Below, one piece after another: positions 37,625-46,333 of a stretch of 64,000 nt of DNA. Location of the stretch: positions 1 to 64,000 of the forward strand of contig CAMCRP010000010.1 of the NCBI GenBank assembly GCA_945877315.1, written 5' to 3'. Position 1 is the first letter of the stretch; each line of letters begins with the position of its first letter. Origin of the DNA: an uncultured Ruminococcus sp. (lineage in GTDB: Bacteria > Bacillota > Clostridia > Oscillospirales > Ruminococcaceae). The notes below the pieces were generated by a model that had not been told where the DNA came from, searched no databases, and saw only the letters and a list, made by a program, of their open reading frames with translations. A program made the translations under genes and the position numbers.

Positions 37625-40600
37625 TTATAGAAACGACAGCTGCTCCGTTCTGTAAAAAGCGTGTTCAAGCTCCTGTAACGGTTCAACTTCAAGAGTTTCA
37701 ATACTGCTGAGCGGTCTTGCTTTCAGCTTTAGCATATAACTGTTGCTGAAGCATTTAACAATTTCGGCTGTATCAAGGTGAGTAAAGCATATCAGCTGAA
37801 TTCTGAATTTTCTCGCTATCTCAAACATTGGCGTAAGCAAATGCGCCGATGAAATTGGTCCGAACGGATTATCGAGTATCAGCACTCCACTTGAATCCTT
37901 TATCGAATTGGATATACTGCGTGAGAAATTCATCATTGATAAAATAAGCGCAAAGAAAACAACAAAACGTTCTCCGCCCGAGTTGGCTTTTAATGCGTTT
38001 TCCCATTTGCGATATGAGCTTGTCTGTACCGAATTTCCTATTTTATAAACCGAAACAGGTATCTCGTCATTTCCGATATAACAGTTGAGCAGTCTGCGGT
38101 AATTCATGATCTTATGCGCCGACTGTTCACGAACGCGGATATCGGTTTCTTCATAATTATTCAGATATTCTTTAACGCTGCTTTCAATGTACTGCTCCAT
38201 TCTGGTTTTTGAAGCCGTATCATCCTGCGCAATTTCGGGCAGATCTATTCTTATCATCTGTTTATTCTGTTCAAATATTTTTACAGAAGATTTCTTTGCA
38301 AGGTTTTTCAGATCATCATACAGCGATTTGATCCTTTGCATACAATGACTTACAAGTTCAATTTTACTGCTTTCAATATCTCTGAGTTCAGTATCAAGGC
38401 GACCTCTCTCCTTTTCAAGTGTCCGCATATCCTGTTCAAGTTTTTCATCCATCGTAAAATACTTATCTTTTTCGGTTTCATTATTGATGAATCCGATAAG
38501 CTGCCCGATAATGTTTTTGAACATCAGACCACATTCCGAATATTTTGAAAGATTGCCCTTTATCCAATTGAGAGCATCCTTTTCAGCTTTCTGTAAACTC
38601 TTTTCAGAGCTTTCGATCCTACTGCGGACCTTTTCTATCATGTGATCGGATATCTCGATTATATGGTGAATATCATTGTTATCATGATATTTTTCTGCAA
38701 TGATTTCTGATTGACCAAGTTCATATTTATGCTTATCAATTTCTGATTCTGCGCTTCTTATTTTTTTATTGATAACCTCAATCAAATCAGTACATTCTTT
38801 GATACGAGAATCAAAATCCGCTCCTATTTCCGATTTGGGCAAAACCTCCTTACCAAAATCACTGATCTTTTTCTCCGTTTTCGACAATTTTTCCGCAAGC
38901 TGCTTTAGTTTTTCTTCGTGAGTTGCGGACTCTCTCACAAGTTTTTTCAGCTCATCTTCTGCAGCTGCCCTTGCAGCTTCTTCTCGATTATATGCTTCTT
39001 CCGAATATTCAACAACGCTGTATTCCTCTTCCGAAACGTCCATATCATCAAGCCTTCTTATCAGCCTTGCTATTTTTTCACTGCACTTCTCAAGGGCGTT
39101 ATCCAGCCTCTGCTTATCATTGTCAAATTCTTTACGAAAAGCATCAAATTCTGCTTTCAGTTCATCATAGGGTTCGGAAAGCAGCTCTGCGTTATCTCCG
39201 TCGGTTTCGAAATAAACCTTTAGATACTCCGTTTTCTTTTCTGCCGCAGATCTCTGCGCACTTGCAATTTCTTCTGACAATACCTTTAATTTATCCAGAC
39301 TGTCAGTTACAGAGTTGATTCGGTTTTTCAAGCAGTTCATTCGTTCTTCGTTTTTGGAAATGCTGCTCAAAGTATTATAATACTCGTCCATTTTACAACA
39401 TATCTCCCCGAAACGAGATTTCCTTTGTTCGAGCTTCAACAGTTCATTTGATAATTCCTTCTGACGATCATTAATTTTTTCTCTGCGTTCGGAAAGCTTC
39501 TTGTTATCGTTATTGATACTGTTGATCTGGTTATCTATATTTTGAAGCTTGTCCGACAATGCCCTTTGTTCGGCTGATTTTTCACTTCTGTAACCTTCGG
39601 GATAATCAAAATCACGAACAGCAGAAAGCTGTGATTCCCTCTCGGAAAGCTTTCCTTGTAAATACTGCAATTCTTCATTCTTTTTATCGATCATTTCGCT
39701 GATATTTTTGATATACGAATCCCTATCATTGAAATATCCGTGTGAATATGCAGTAAGGAATTGCGAACCGTCTGTTTTCTTCCCCTCGGTAATGTCTGAA
39801 ATTTCCGAAAGAGTAAACACAGGTATCGCTGCAGAGATCCAGCTGTCAACATTAATGCTGTCATAAATATTACGGCGAGCTTTATCGTCATTTACAATAA
39901 CAGAAAAAGCCACAAGCGGTTCAACATCCAGTATTGTGTCGCAAAGCTCCTTATGCTCCGAGAGATAAGCCGTACCCGTCTGATACTCGACACTCGTATT
40001 ATCAAGAAAATCAACAGCACTTTGCGGAATATGAACATTACCCTTCTCGGCATTGAGCTTCTGTTCCAATAAGCTTTCTTTTCTTCGATCACAAAACTTT
40101 ATTTCGTCACTCAGCTGAGCGATTTTGGAAACAAGCTCATTTTCAGGTTCTTTTGTAAATGCTTGCTTTTCTGCCATAGACAAGGACATAAGCACATCAC
40201 AAACAGCTTTGAATATTACGTCATATTCAGCAAGCTCCGCTTCAACTTTAGCAAAATCACGATCGGTTTCATATTTTTTTATATTCAATTCGGATATTTT
40301 TCTCTGATTATCGATAACTCTTTCTTCAATCTGCTTGTATTCTTTAGAGAGATCTTCGATTTCATTAAGCATTGCAGTTATATCCAATGCAAAACGCTGT
40401 TTTACATCTTCAATTTCTTTGGGATCATATATGTCATCAAGCTTTTTGGTAATGCTGATATTCAAATCCGATAATCCCTTAGAAATATCACTGTCAAGCT
40501 GATCTCTTTGACCGCTAATTTTATCGGTTTCCGACTTTAATCCGCTGTGTTCCGATGAAAGCTTATTCTGTTTATCGGTAAGCTCATTTATATTTGCAGT

Positions 40601-41926
40601 ATTATCTGCAATTTTCTCTGAAAGTTCTGCAAGCTTTTTCTCAATATCCACCAAAAGCTTTTCTGCGGCAATATGCAAAGAATAACGTACCGAGCTTATA
40701 TGTGCATCAAAATCACTGTCTGTCATTCTTCTTAATTGTGTCTGCAGTTCGATCTGTCTTGCTTTTTGCTCAACCAATTCGCTGTACTTCTCTGCCGCAT
40801 GAAGCACCTTTATATTATGCTCGGCGTTATCCTTTTTTAAATTTGCATAATTTGTCTTTCGGGCAAGCTCATCCACAAGCAGTTCTTCGTTTTCCTTGAA
40901 CGCCGTATCACGATACCAGCTGTAAGAAAGCTGTTCAAGCTCAATATGAAGTTTGTTTTCTTCTGAAGCATTTTTATCATTTGAAAGCTGTTCAAGCTGT
41001 AATTTTTCCTTTGATATAGCATCTTTCAGACTGACGATATAATCAAAAAGCTGCCTTACAGAACTCTGATTTTCATCATACAAATTCCAAAGCTGCTTTA
41101 CCTGCGGAACGAACTCGTTAAGCTGCCCGATAAAATCACCTATTCTCTTTCTCTGCTCGATCTTCTCCGACATCTGCGCACAGCTTTCCGCATAGTGCAT
41201 AAACATTTCATCAACAGATTCATCTGCAGCATCATTTATTCCCTTTCCTGCTGTGATCCCGGGAATAATGAAACGATCAAGCAGTTTATCGGTCGTGTTA
41301 TACCCCTCTATAAATTGCTCGATACCGCCCTCACGCTCGTTTATCTTAACAAGAATATTTTCCCATTCGCTGTGAATGATACCGAATTCATCAAGTCTTG
41401 ACTGATATTTTTTTACATCATCCGAATGATAGTATTCAAGACTTTTCGCCATCGAGCGCACCTTTTCAAATCGGGCAGGAACAAATCGTCCTTCCTCTCT
41501 TTCCGAAAGAGGAAAATTCACAATATCATATTTATCTCCCGTGCGGCCATAATGATTGATAAAGGTAAAGTATTTTACAGCCCTGTTTTCATCCGATTCA
41601 TTTGTACTCTGGCTTGAAGTTATGGCAATACCCGTCATAAGATGATCCGATGAACGGTCAAGCTTCCATTCAAGAAGTATGTAGGCACAGTCAGAGCTTT
41701 TGCGGAAATAATCACTAATTCTTCTTGCCTGGACCTTTGCTCCGGGAATAACAGGCTGTAAAAGCAGCTGAACAAGGACAGTTTTTCCGCCTCCGTTTTC
41801 AAGGTCAAGGAGAGTATCCATAGTATTGCCGTCAGAATCATCAAAAACAAAAATCTCATCGGGAATAAATCTTGTACCGTCATTATAGTAGAAATTCACT
41901 ATTCTCGCTCTGCTTATTGATGGCAT
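37625..41926 (-). CDS. jetC: Wadjet JetC, SMC/MukB-like ATPase
   Basis: SMC-type ATPase of 1433 residues. Walker A is at 42-49 (LENGGGKT), the ABC signature NSGGERF near 1316, Walker B VLILDNPFG near 1348-1355 and an H-loop CFTH near 1380. Between lie roughly 1000 residues of coiled coil rich in Glu, Lys and Ser. With JetA (kleisin-like) and JetB it would form a MukBEF-like loop-extruding complex that recognises small circular DNA, with JetD cutting it. The residue after the Walker B Asp is Asn, not the usual catalytic Glu; this may be a family trait. Its ATG overlaps the jetB stop by one base. Probably the last gene of the operon. Confidence 0.88.
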   Translation of the reverse strand: MPSISRARIVNFYYNDGTRFIPDEIFVFDDSDGNTMDTLLDLENGGGKTVLVQLLLQPVIPGAKVQARRISDYFRKSSDCAYILLEWKLDRSSDHLMTGIAITSSQSTNESDENRAVKYFTFINHYGRTGDKYDIVNFPLSEREEGRFVPARFEKVRSMAKSLEYYHSDDVKKYQSRLDEFGIIHSEWENILVKINEREGGIEQFIEGYNTTDKLLDRFIIPGITAGKGINDAADESVDEMFMHYAESCAQMSEKIEQRKRIGDFIGQLNEFVPQVKQLWNLYDENQSSVRQLFDYIVSLKDAISKEKLQLEQLSNDKNASEENKLHIELEQLSYSWYRDTAFKENEELLVDELARKTNYANLKKDNAEHNIKVLHAAEKYSELVEQKARQIELQTQLRRMTDSDFDAHISSVRYSLHIAAEKLLVDIEKKLAELSEKIADNTANINELTDKQNKLSSEHSGLKSETDKISGQRDQLDSDISKGLSDLNISITKKLDDIYDPKEIEDVKQRFALDITAMLNEIEDLSKEYKQIEERVIDNQRKISELNIKKYETDRDFAKVEAELAEYDVIFKAVCDVLMSLSMAEKQAFTKEPENELVSKIAQLSDEIKFCDRRKESLLEQKLNAEKGNVHIPQSAVDFLDNTSVEYQTGTAYLSEHKELCDTILDVEPLVAFSVIVNDDKARRNIYDSINVDSWISAAIPVFTLSEISDITEGKKTDGSQFLTAYSHGYFNDRDSYIKNISEMIDKKNEELQYLQGKLSERESQLSAVRDFDYPEGYRSEKSAEQRALSDKLQNIDNQINSINNDNKKLSERREKINDRQKELSNELLKLEQRKSRFGEICCKMDEYYNTLSSISKNEERMNCLKNRINSVTDSLDKLKVLSEEIASAQRSAAEKKTEYLKVYFETDGDNAELLSEPYDELKAEFDAFRKEFDNDKQRLDNALEKCSEKIARLIRRLDDMDVSEEEYSVVEYSEEAYNREEAARAAAEDELKKLVRESATHEEKLKQLAEKLSKTEKKISDFGKEVLPKSEIGADFDSRIKECTDLIEVINKKIRSAESEIDKHKYELGQSEIIAEKYHDNNDIHHIIEISDHMIEKVRSRIESSEKSLQKAEKDALNWIKGNLSKYSECGLMFKNIIGQLIGFINNETEKDKYFTMDEKLEQDMRTLEKERGRLDTELRDIESSKIELVSHCMQRIKSLYDDLKNLAKKSSVKIFEQNKQMIRIDLPEIAQDDTASKTRMEQYIESSVKEYLNNYEETDIRVREQSAHKIMNYRRLLNCYIGNDEIPVSVYKIGNSVQTSSYRKWENALKANSGGERFVVFFALILSMMNFSRSISNSIKDSSGVLILDNPFGPISSAHLLTPMFEIARKFRIQLICFTHLDTAEIVKCFSNSYMLKLKARPLSSIETLEVEPLQELEHAFYRTEQLSFL

Positions 41927-42612
41927 TACTCTTCTCCCCTCTCAAATATGGAATTGACCTCTGCAACTCGCTGTTGGCTCAAGAAATACGGCATAAGGTC
42001 GGATAGCTTCTGTGTTGGCTTGTAAACATTAGGTTCAGATTCATAAATAAGCTCTTCTTCTCTTAATTTTCTGATAACCTTCATAATAGCACCGTTCATA
42101 TTATCAGCACTGTTATTGTCAATATCATTTCTTTTGGAGAGCCAACCGGCTGCAAGCTTGCAAAACTCAATGCTGTATTTTTCCGAAGCGTGCTCATATT
42201 CCTGTTCTTCCTCTCTGATCTTACGGCAATGCTCGGAAAACTCCTGTATCATATCGGAAACAACAAACATTTCACGAGTTTCAAGATTATTTCCCTTTCC
42301 GCCGTACATCGAATGAAGAATAAATACAGCAAGATAATTGTATAAATAGATGTCGGATATCTTTGCATCGGAGCCAACAGAACGTTTATAATCAGCGTTA
42401 TTCTGCAAAAATAATTCATTGGACTGATCGGGTATCAGATATATCCTTCTCGGAGTTTTAAAAAGCTTGAATTCAAACTCCTGCTGCAGCATAGCAAAGT
42501 CATCGGATACTTCATCGTCGTAATAATACGAAAATAATTCTTCATCATTTTCTTTTTCAATATAACCGTTATTCATTAATGCTCTGAATAGCTTTGCTGT
42601 CCTGATATTCAT
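41926..42612 (-). CDS. jetB: Wadjet JetB, MukE-like subunit
   Basis: Protein of 228 residues, starting MNIRTAKLFRALMNNGYIEK. Its size, mostly helical winged-helix character and position directly before the SMC gene fit JetB, the MukE/KITE-like subunit. I do not see a strong motif beyond this, so the call rests on context. Its ATG overlaps the jetA stop (ATGA) and its stop overlaps jetC (TAATG), so all three are translationally coupled. GAGGTGATAAG precedes the start. Confidence 0.8.
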   Translation of the reverse strand: MNIRTAKLFRALMNNGYIEKENDEELFSYYYDDEVSDDFAMLQQEFEFKLFKTPRRIYLIPDQSNELFLQNNADYKRSVGSDAKISDIYLYNYLAVFILHSMYGGKGNNLETREMFVVSDMIQEFSEHCRKIREEEQEYEHASEKYSIEFCKLAAGWLSKRNDIDNNSADNMNGAIMKVIRKLREEELIYESEPNVYKPTQKLSDLMPYFLSQQRVAEVNSIFERGEE

Positions 42613-44141
42613 CTTATCACCTCAATTTCAAAGTCATTGGAGAATATCTTCATTTGACCTTCTATCGTAAATTCACACACTTCATTCAGCCTGTCAATAC
42701 GAACGCTTTTTATGTTTAACAGTTCATCGGTCAATTCACTTAAGCAATATGCGAGATCAAATTCACCCGATGGAATAATAATATTCCTTTCGCTGTTTTT
42801 CCAACCCTCTATATCGATCTCGCCCATTGAAAAAAGCTTCATCATAACATCAAGCAATGAATTCTCTTTACACATTTCCGATAAATCTTCCATACCGATC
42901 GAATCAACAAATCCGCTGAATTTAGATTTATCATCATTCCTGATGTAAGAAAACAAAGCCTTGATGATCGCAGCATACCGCTTGTCCCGTATCTCTTCAA
43001 TGGATATGATCTGCTCATCTCCTGCTGTCAGATCAACATACCCCGATTCGGCTTCTTCACGAAGCTTTTTCTGAATGCCATAAAAGCTTTCTATGCTGAA
43101 ATACCGAGGAAATCTCGGCTTAAATAAAGGTACAAGAAGCTTTGAAAGATCGGATATTCCATCTGTCTTTACCCTTTGCATAGGTTCAAGGATCGTTTTC
43201 TCAAAATCAAATCTTTTTGAAAGCATATCAGAAAAATCCGATTCAAGAATGTCCGCATAGCATTTTCCCATAGAGAATTTTTTATTATATATCCTTGTCT
43301 GTTCGCTGATAACTACATCTATGTTTTTCAGTATTTTATTAATTTCACGCTCTGTATTTTCAGCATTTGCAATGATCGTTCCGCTGTTTGCCGAGTCAAT
43401 TATAGCATCAAGCTGTGCCGAAACAGCCGATCTTATTTCATTCATCTGATTGCTTTCGTCTTCAAATGCACTTTCGACCTGCTTTATAAGCTCATCATAT
43501 TCATCGACTGATATCTTTGATATATTTGTCTTGCAGCGAAGCATAAAATCGTCCATTTTGCCCCTTAATCTTCGAACCATACTTACAAGCTCGTTGCTCT
43601 GACTTAAAGCCTTTGAATAATTCCCACGCTTGATAAATTCCTGCAGCTTGAATCTGCTGACCGAAAATTCAAGCTCCGTATCGATTTCTTTTGTTCTGAA
43701 AAGAAATTCATATACTTCATCTGTGAGTGTATAGCAGCCGCTATGATCATCAAGCAAATACAGATTATCTTCGGCAAAGTCCCGATCAATATTATTATAG
43801 TTTCTGAACGTTACCACTTTACCGCTGTTTCTGAGAATATCATTAACGATAAACTCGGTCAGTACATCGGCTTTTTCGGCAGGATAACCATAAACCTCCG
43901 ACATTTCACGCAAAAATCGGGATATATCCTTCTTGCTGCATTTTTCTCCGTATCGAAGTGTACTGTCCATTATGAAAACAAGCACTGCAATCACAAGATT
44001 ATCCATCATATCCTGATCGTCGGGGAAAAAATCTTTTATTTCGTCAGTAAATCCGTGCTTTTTGATATACTTGATAACATTAACAAACTTCATTCGCTTT
44101 TCAAAGCCTTCAAGCAGCTCCTTAGTTTCATTGGACAGCAT
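42609..44141 (-). CDS. jetA: Wadjet JetA, kleisin (MukF)-like subunit
   Basis: Protein of 510 residues from the ATG at 44141, chosen because GAGG lies eight bases upstream; an in-frame GTG at 44150 overlaps the jetD stop. It is mostly helical, with a winged-helix-like N-terminal half and a coiled region (KQVESAFEDESNQMNEIRSA). Size and position match the kleisin-like JetA of clostridial Wadjet systems, which bridges the SMC heads. No clear sequence motif; the assignment depends on the neighbours jetB, jetC and jetD. Confidence 0.8.
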   Translation of the reverse strand: MLSNETKELLEGFEKRMKFVNVIKYIKKHGFTDEIKDFFPDDQDMMDNLVIAVLVFIMDSTLRYGEKCSKKDISRFLREMSEVYGYPAEKADVLTEFIVNDILRNSGKVVTFRNYNNIDRDFAEDNLYLLDDHSGCYTLTDEVYEFLFRTKEIDTELEFSVSRFKLQEFIKRGNYSKALSQSNELVSMVRRLRGKMDDFMLRCKTNISKISVDEYDELIKQVESAFEDESNQMNEIRSAVSAQLDAIIDSANSGTIIANAENTEREINKILKNIDVVISEQTRIYNKKFSMGKCYADILESDFSDMLSKRFDFEKTILEPMQRVKTDGISDLSKLLVPLFKPRFPRYFSIESFYGIQKKLREEAESGYVDLTAGDEQIISIEEIRDKRYAAIIKALFSYIRNDDKSKFSGFVDSIGMEDLSEMCKENSLLDVMMKLFSMGEIDIEGWKNSERNIIIPSGEFDLAYCLSELTDELLNIKSVRIDRLNEVCEFTIEGQMKIFSNDFEIEVIR

Positions 44142-44146
44142 ATATC

Positions 44147-45136
44147 TCACCTCGAATTGTTTTTAAGCACCTCGTAATTGATTATCTCCTGCGGAAGCCG
44201 CTTGTCTGCAAACAAAACATCATTTATTTTATCTATTTCTTCATCGGAAAACAGTTCACGCAAACCGTCTGTTTCAATGTCTTTTCCGCGTTTGTCATCA
44301 CTCTCGGGCAACGATGAAACATCGGCAAACTCGAGCATTTTCTTATATATCGGCGCAAAAAGTTCAATATCGAATTCAGCGGCTTCTTTACACAAACGAT
44401 AGAAAATATCAAAACCCGCTCTGTCAATATCGCCGCAGTACAGAAGAGATAATTTGCCCGAATTCAGAAAACGAGCATAAGACGAAAACTTACCTTTTCC
44501 GGTAACATCATTCCCTTGTCCATATATAACGCCGTCAATATGAACGCCAAAAAACTCGTAACAGCTTTCCTCTGCCATTAGTCTGCGGATATTAAACCAA
44601 ATATCCTTGTTTTCACATATTAGCAGCGTCATATTTTCTTTTCTCTGTGGAATATAATCGGAAAAGCACTGCTCGGGAGTTGTATAGAACTTCAAATCAT
44701 TTTCCGTTAGTCCGATCGACTGCATTAATGAAATGTTATTATCAAGATACTTTTCCTCACCGAACAACTGAAAAGAACGCTCTCTGCGTGAAATATAGCA
44801 TTTCTCTGAATTGTCCTGCAAAAACCTGCTTATTGCTGTCAGCTCGGCTTGGTTTTTCTCAAACGCTTCGGGCTTTCTCAATAAATAACCATTTGCAACA
44901 AGTTTCGGATGCAGCTTTTTTATCTCGGAAATAGTTACGCTGTGATCTTCTTTTTCGGTCACAATGCTGTATTTTTTATAAAGAGGATTTCTGAGATTTC
45001 CGTTTGTTCCGCTGCTTTTCAACGGAACAAGCTTGCCCTCAGTGACAAAAGATAATATCTCCTGTTCGCTGATTTCGGCTGATAATAATTCTTCAAGTGT
45101 TACTCGCTTTTTCTTGAATTTATTTAGTTTATTCAT
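44147..45136 (-). CDS. jetD: Wadjet JetD, Toprim nuclease
   Basis: Protein of 329 residues with an N-terminal DNA-binding part and a C-terminal Toprim domain related to topoisomerase VI subunit A. The catalytic residues can be placed: Glu175 in LLICENKDIW, and Asp236 and Asp238 in LLYCGDIDRAGFDIF. JetD cleaves plasmid DNA captured by JetABC. Here it is the first gene, whereas the best-known Wadjet operons run A-B-C-D. It is preceded by, and overlaps, a 44-codon truncated frame. Confidence 0.87.
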   Translation of the reverse strand: MNKLNKFKKKRVTLEELLSAEISEQEILSFVTEGKLVPLKSSGTNGNLRNPLYKKYSIVTEKEDHSVTISEIKKLHPKLVANGYLLRKPEAFEKNQAELTAISRFLQDNSEKCYISRRERSFQLFGEEKYLDNNISLMQSIGLTENDLKFYTTPEQCFSDYIPQRKENMTLLICENKDIWFNIRRLMAEESCYEFFGVHIDGVIYGQGNDVTGKGKFSSYARFLNSGKLSLLYCGDIDRAGFDIFYRLCKEAAEFDIELFAPIYKKMLEFADVSSLPESDDKRGKDIETDGLRELFSDEEIDKINDVLFADKRLPQEIINYEVLKNNSR

Positions 45137-45263
45137 TTTTTCTATTCCTCTCAGAAATTAAGCCTTTCACTATCTCTACATCAGCAGGAGAAAGCTCAAA
45201 TTTGCTGCACTGTGCCGCCGTTATCCGAGTTATAAATCCGATAGATTCACCATAAAGCAACAT
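45129..45263 (-). pseudogene. Truncated frame upstream of jetD (44 aa)
   Basis: Reads MLLYGESIGFITRITAAQCS, then KFELSPADVEIVKGLISERN and a stop that overlaps the jetD start by 8 bases. The ATG has no ribosome-binding site, so this is probably the C-terminal end of a former gene in the Wadjet operon, cut off near 45290 beside the IS630 remnant. I do not recognise the family. It could also be a small functional leader gene. Confidence 0.5.
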
Positions 45264-45341
45264 ACAATTATTCGGGAAGCATTATATCACCTTTTTGATA
45301 GATTTGTTGTTATTGCTCCCCCAATTAACTATTGAAACAAA

Positions 45342-45863
45342 TTAAGCAGAATAAGCAGTAAAAGGAGCATGAAAAAAGGAAGCAATTTTTGCGGAATTAT
45401 TCTGAATAGTCTTGAGATGAGAACGAACCTTATGTTCAAGTTCTTCTTCGGAACGAGGTGAAGATTTTGCACCTACCGAACGCTTCAAATCACTGTTTAA
45501 AAGCTCATCGGGATTGTACTCGGGAGCATATGGCGGAAGGTAAAAGACCTCAATTTTATCCTTATGTGCCGCAAGCCATTCCTGTACTTTTCTTGAATGA
45601 TGAACACGAAGATCATCCAATATCAGAAACACCTTATTGACATCACGAATAAGCCTACCCATAAAATCGATAAGCTTTTCTGCATTCATATTCTCTTTAT
45701 ACAGCATAAATCTCAGCTTGCCGCGCTTAGAAATTGCAGATAGCATATTGACCTTGAATTTCTGTGATTCTACTCTTACAACTGGCGTTTTTCCCTTTGG
45801 AGCATATCCTTTCAATATACGGACATATTCCAAACAGATCTTTTTCCATATTATATTCCTCAC
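45342..45863 (-). pseudogene. IS630-family transposase, N-terminally truncated
   Basis: Open frame of 173 codons matching the DDE catalytic part of IS630/Tc1-mariner transposases: GYAPKGKTPVVR, then FLILDDLRVHHS with a catalytic Asp, and YLPPYAPEYNPDELLN with the last acidic residue. The N-terminal helix-turn-helix domains are missing, so it cannot act alone. IS630 enzymes target TA dinucleotides; the MITEs in this window have termini beginning ATACTAA next to TA, so this family could have mobilised them. Confidence 0.85.
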
Positions 45864-45986
45864 TTGGTATCAAAAATGATACTAAGTATTATAAAAAATC
45901 GTACTTGTATTATCTGTATTATATGCTATAATAATACTATAATATAACAATATTATATCACAATAACTGTAAAGGAGTCAAGTGTT

Positions 45987-46199
45987 ATGAAAGGAGTTCC
46001 GGATTTTTTAAAGGGTGCAGGACATTTTACATTGCAACCGTTGACGGAGATCAGCCGAGAGTAAGACCGTTCGGTGCAGTCTGCGAATTCGAGGGTAAGC
46101 TTTATATTACCACTAACAACAAAAAAAGACATTTTCAAGCAGATGCTTAATAATCCGAAAATCGAAATTTCCAAAAGTGAGTTCAATATTTTTTATTGA
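45987..46199 (+). pseudogene. Pyridoxamine 5'-phosphate oxidase-like flavoprotein fragment
   Basis: Starts ATG with AAGGAG upstream and encodes MKGVPDFLKGAG. A missing base near 46023 moves the frame to FYIATVDGDQPRVRPFGAVC, then EFEGKLYITTNN; an extra A near 46127 shifts it again to DIFKQMLNNPKIEIS. This is the start of a small FMN-binding pyridoxamine 5'-phosphate oxidase-like protein, with at least half of the C-terminus gone. Non-functional. Confidence 0.8.
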
Positions 46200-46333
46200 A
46201 AATTTGTATAGAATATGTTATTCTTATATCAAGAAGGCTATGTTTAGAATAACTGCCGCTGCTGTGTCGGAAATAACATTGGCAGGCTGCTTCGGAAACA
46301 GAATAGCATATAAAATATAAGGAGGATATGGTT

